From an uncultured Eubacteriales bacterium (GTDB taxonomy: Bacteria; Bacillota; Clostridia; Peptostreptococcales; Anaerovoracaceae): a stretch of DNA of 5,210 bases. The position numbers were made by a program, and so were the translations under genes. Within the stretch, counting starts at the first letter, position 1. Every line of letters begins with the position of its first letter. Below, piece by piece: positions 4,692 to 5,210 of this stretch. The DNA is taken from contig CAJUEB010000153.1 in NCBI GenBank assembly GCA_910585135.1, positions 1-5,210 on the forward strand. The letters run 5' to 3'. The notes beneath the pieces were generated by a model. That model was not told where the DNA came from and ran no database searches. It worked only from the letters and a program-made list of their open reading frames with translations.

Positions 4692-5210
4692 TTACTCCTG
4701 CACGCCTGGAATCTTAGGAAGCGCATCGATTGACTTTTGCAAATCTGCATCGGACGGAATATAGTCGCTCATGTTGCCCTCGTTATATGCGGCATATGCC
4801 GTCATATCGAAGTAGCCCGTTCCCGTAAGACCGAAGAGGATCGTCTTTTCTTCCCCTGTCTCCTTGCATTTAAGCGCTTCATCGATCGCACCCCTGATCG
4901 CATGAGCCGATTCAGGCGCAGGAAGGATCGTTTCCAGCTTCGCAAACTGCACAGCCGCTTCAAACACCTTCGTCTGTTCGTAAGCCACGGCATCCATATA
5001 CTTATCGTGGTACAGCTTGGAAAGGATCGGCGACATTCCATGGTAGCGCAAGCCTCCCGCATGGTTCGCCGATGGCTTGAAGGTGCATCCCAGCGTATAC
5101 ATTTTCGCCATTGGCGTAATCTTTCCCGTATCGCAGAAATCATATTTATAAACGCCCCTGGTAAATGATGGGCAGGAAGCTGGCTCTACGGCAATGATCT
5201 TCGGATCGGC
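4692..5210 (-). CDS. trpB: Tryptophan synthase beta-like PLP enzyme, TrpB2 type (5' end outside window)
   Basis: The frame enters at 5210 and ends with TAA at 4692-4694, giving the last 172 residues; the full family length is roughly 420-460. Conserved TrpB2-type blocks follow in order: KIIAVEP, CPSFTRGVYKYDF, MYTLGCTF, HAGGLRYHGMSP, AVAYEQTKVFEAA, PAPESAHAI, and the glycine-rich LTGTGYFDMTAY. It ends with PSDADLQKSIDALP. The family is pyridoxal-phosphate dependent and joins indole with serine to make tryptophan in the cytoplasm, but TrpB2 forms often act apart from TrpA, and no trpA follows. The PLP-binding lysine lies in the missing N-terminal part. Internal ATGs such as the one at 5111 are not the start, since conserved sequence continues upstream to the window edge. 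At the usual PLP-nitrogen-contacting serine position (SG.G) this protein has Thr. Transcription probably ends at the terminator at 4408-4454. Confidence 0.95.
   Translation of the reverse strand, partial: ADPKIIAVEPASCPSFTRGVYKYDFCDTGKITPMAKMYTLGCTFKPSANHAGGLRYHGMSPILSKLYHDKYMDAVAYEQTKVFEAAVQFAKLETILPAPESAHAIRGAIDEALKCKETGEEKTILFGLTGTGYFDMTAYAAYNEGNMSDYIPSDADLQKSIDALPKIPGVQE

Noticed and set aside
4423..5168. Plus-strand frames of 81-143 codons opposite the TrpB-like gene and its downstream region
   Set aside because: Antisense shadows; no family motifs and no ribosome sites, and one starts inside the terminator stem.

Overview
The window has three genes, all on the minus strand, and a long gene-poor interval built from degenerate repeats. 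In transcription order, right to left, they are a tryptophan synthase beta-like enzyme (5210-4692, N-terminus outside the window), an unrecognised 498-residue soluble protein (2941-1445), and a GidA/TrmFO-like FAD-dependent oxidoreductase (1250-1, C-terminus outside the window). Strong purine-rich Shine-Dalgarno sites, a TTG start, moderate GC in the genes and the type of tryptophan synthase homologue suggest an anaerobic Firmicute, perhaps of the Negativicutes or Clostridia. The lineage is an inference and not firm.

Left part (1-3052): the FAD enzyme starts at a TTG. Its Shine-Dalgarno sequence lies inside the 3' arm of a perfect two-part inverted repeat, so translation could be controlled by RNA structure, or transcription by a regulator binding the inner palindrome. 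The roughly 195 bp between it and the 498-residue gene also holds a GCAATCGATTGC palindrome and a near-consensus promoter pointing the other way, antisense to the 498-residue gene. That gene has its own good ribosome binding site and a fitting promoter just upstream (3006-3034).

Middle (3053-4691): about 1.6 kb with no convincing long gene. It contains a small 15-bp tandem repeat (3199-3262) and a 51-bp tandem array (3426-3578, fading out by about 3655). Next come a 270-bp segment bounded by inverted copies of a compound element (3686-3955), a plus-strand promoter with two overlapping palindromes at its start site (3948-4008), and one possible 39-codon membrane peptide gene (4137-4018, minus). 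The interval ends with an array of about 25-bp repeats (4158-4389), a Rho-independent terminator for the minus strand (4408-4454) and a further degenerate array of about 55 bp (4472-4665). The 51-bp and 55-bp repeats share a core and may be one decayed family.

Right part (4692-5210): the C-terminal half of the TrpB-like enzyme, whose transcript probably ends at the 4408-4454 terminator. Nothing shows that the three genes act in one pathway. They look like separate transcription units that share an orientation. No tRNA, rRNA, CRISPR array or transposase gene was seen.
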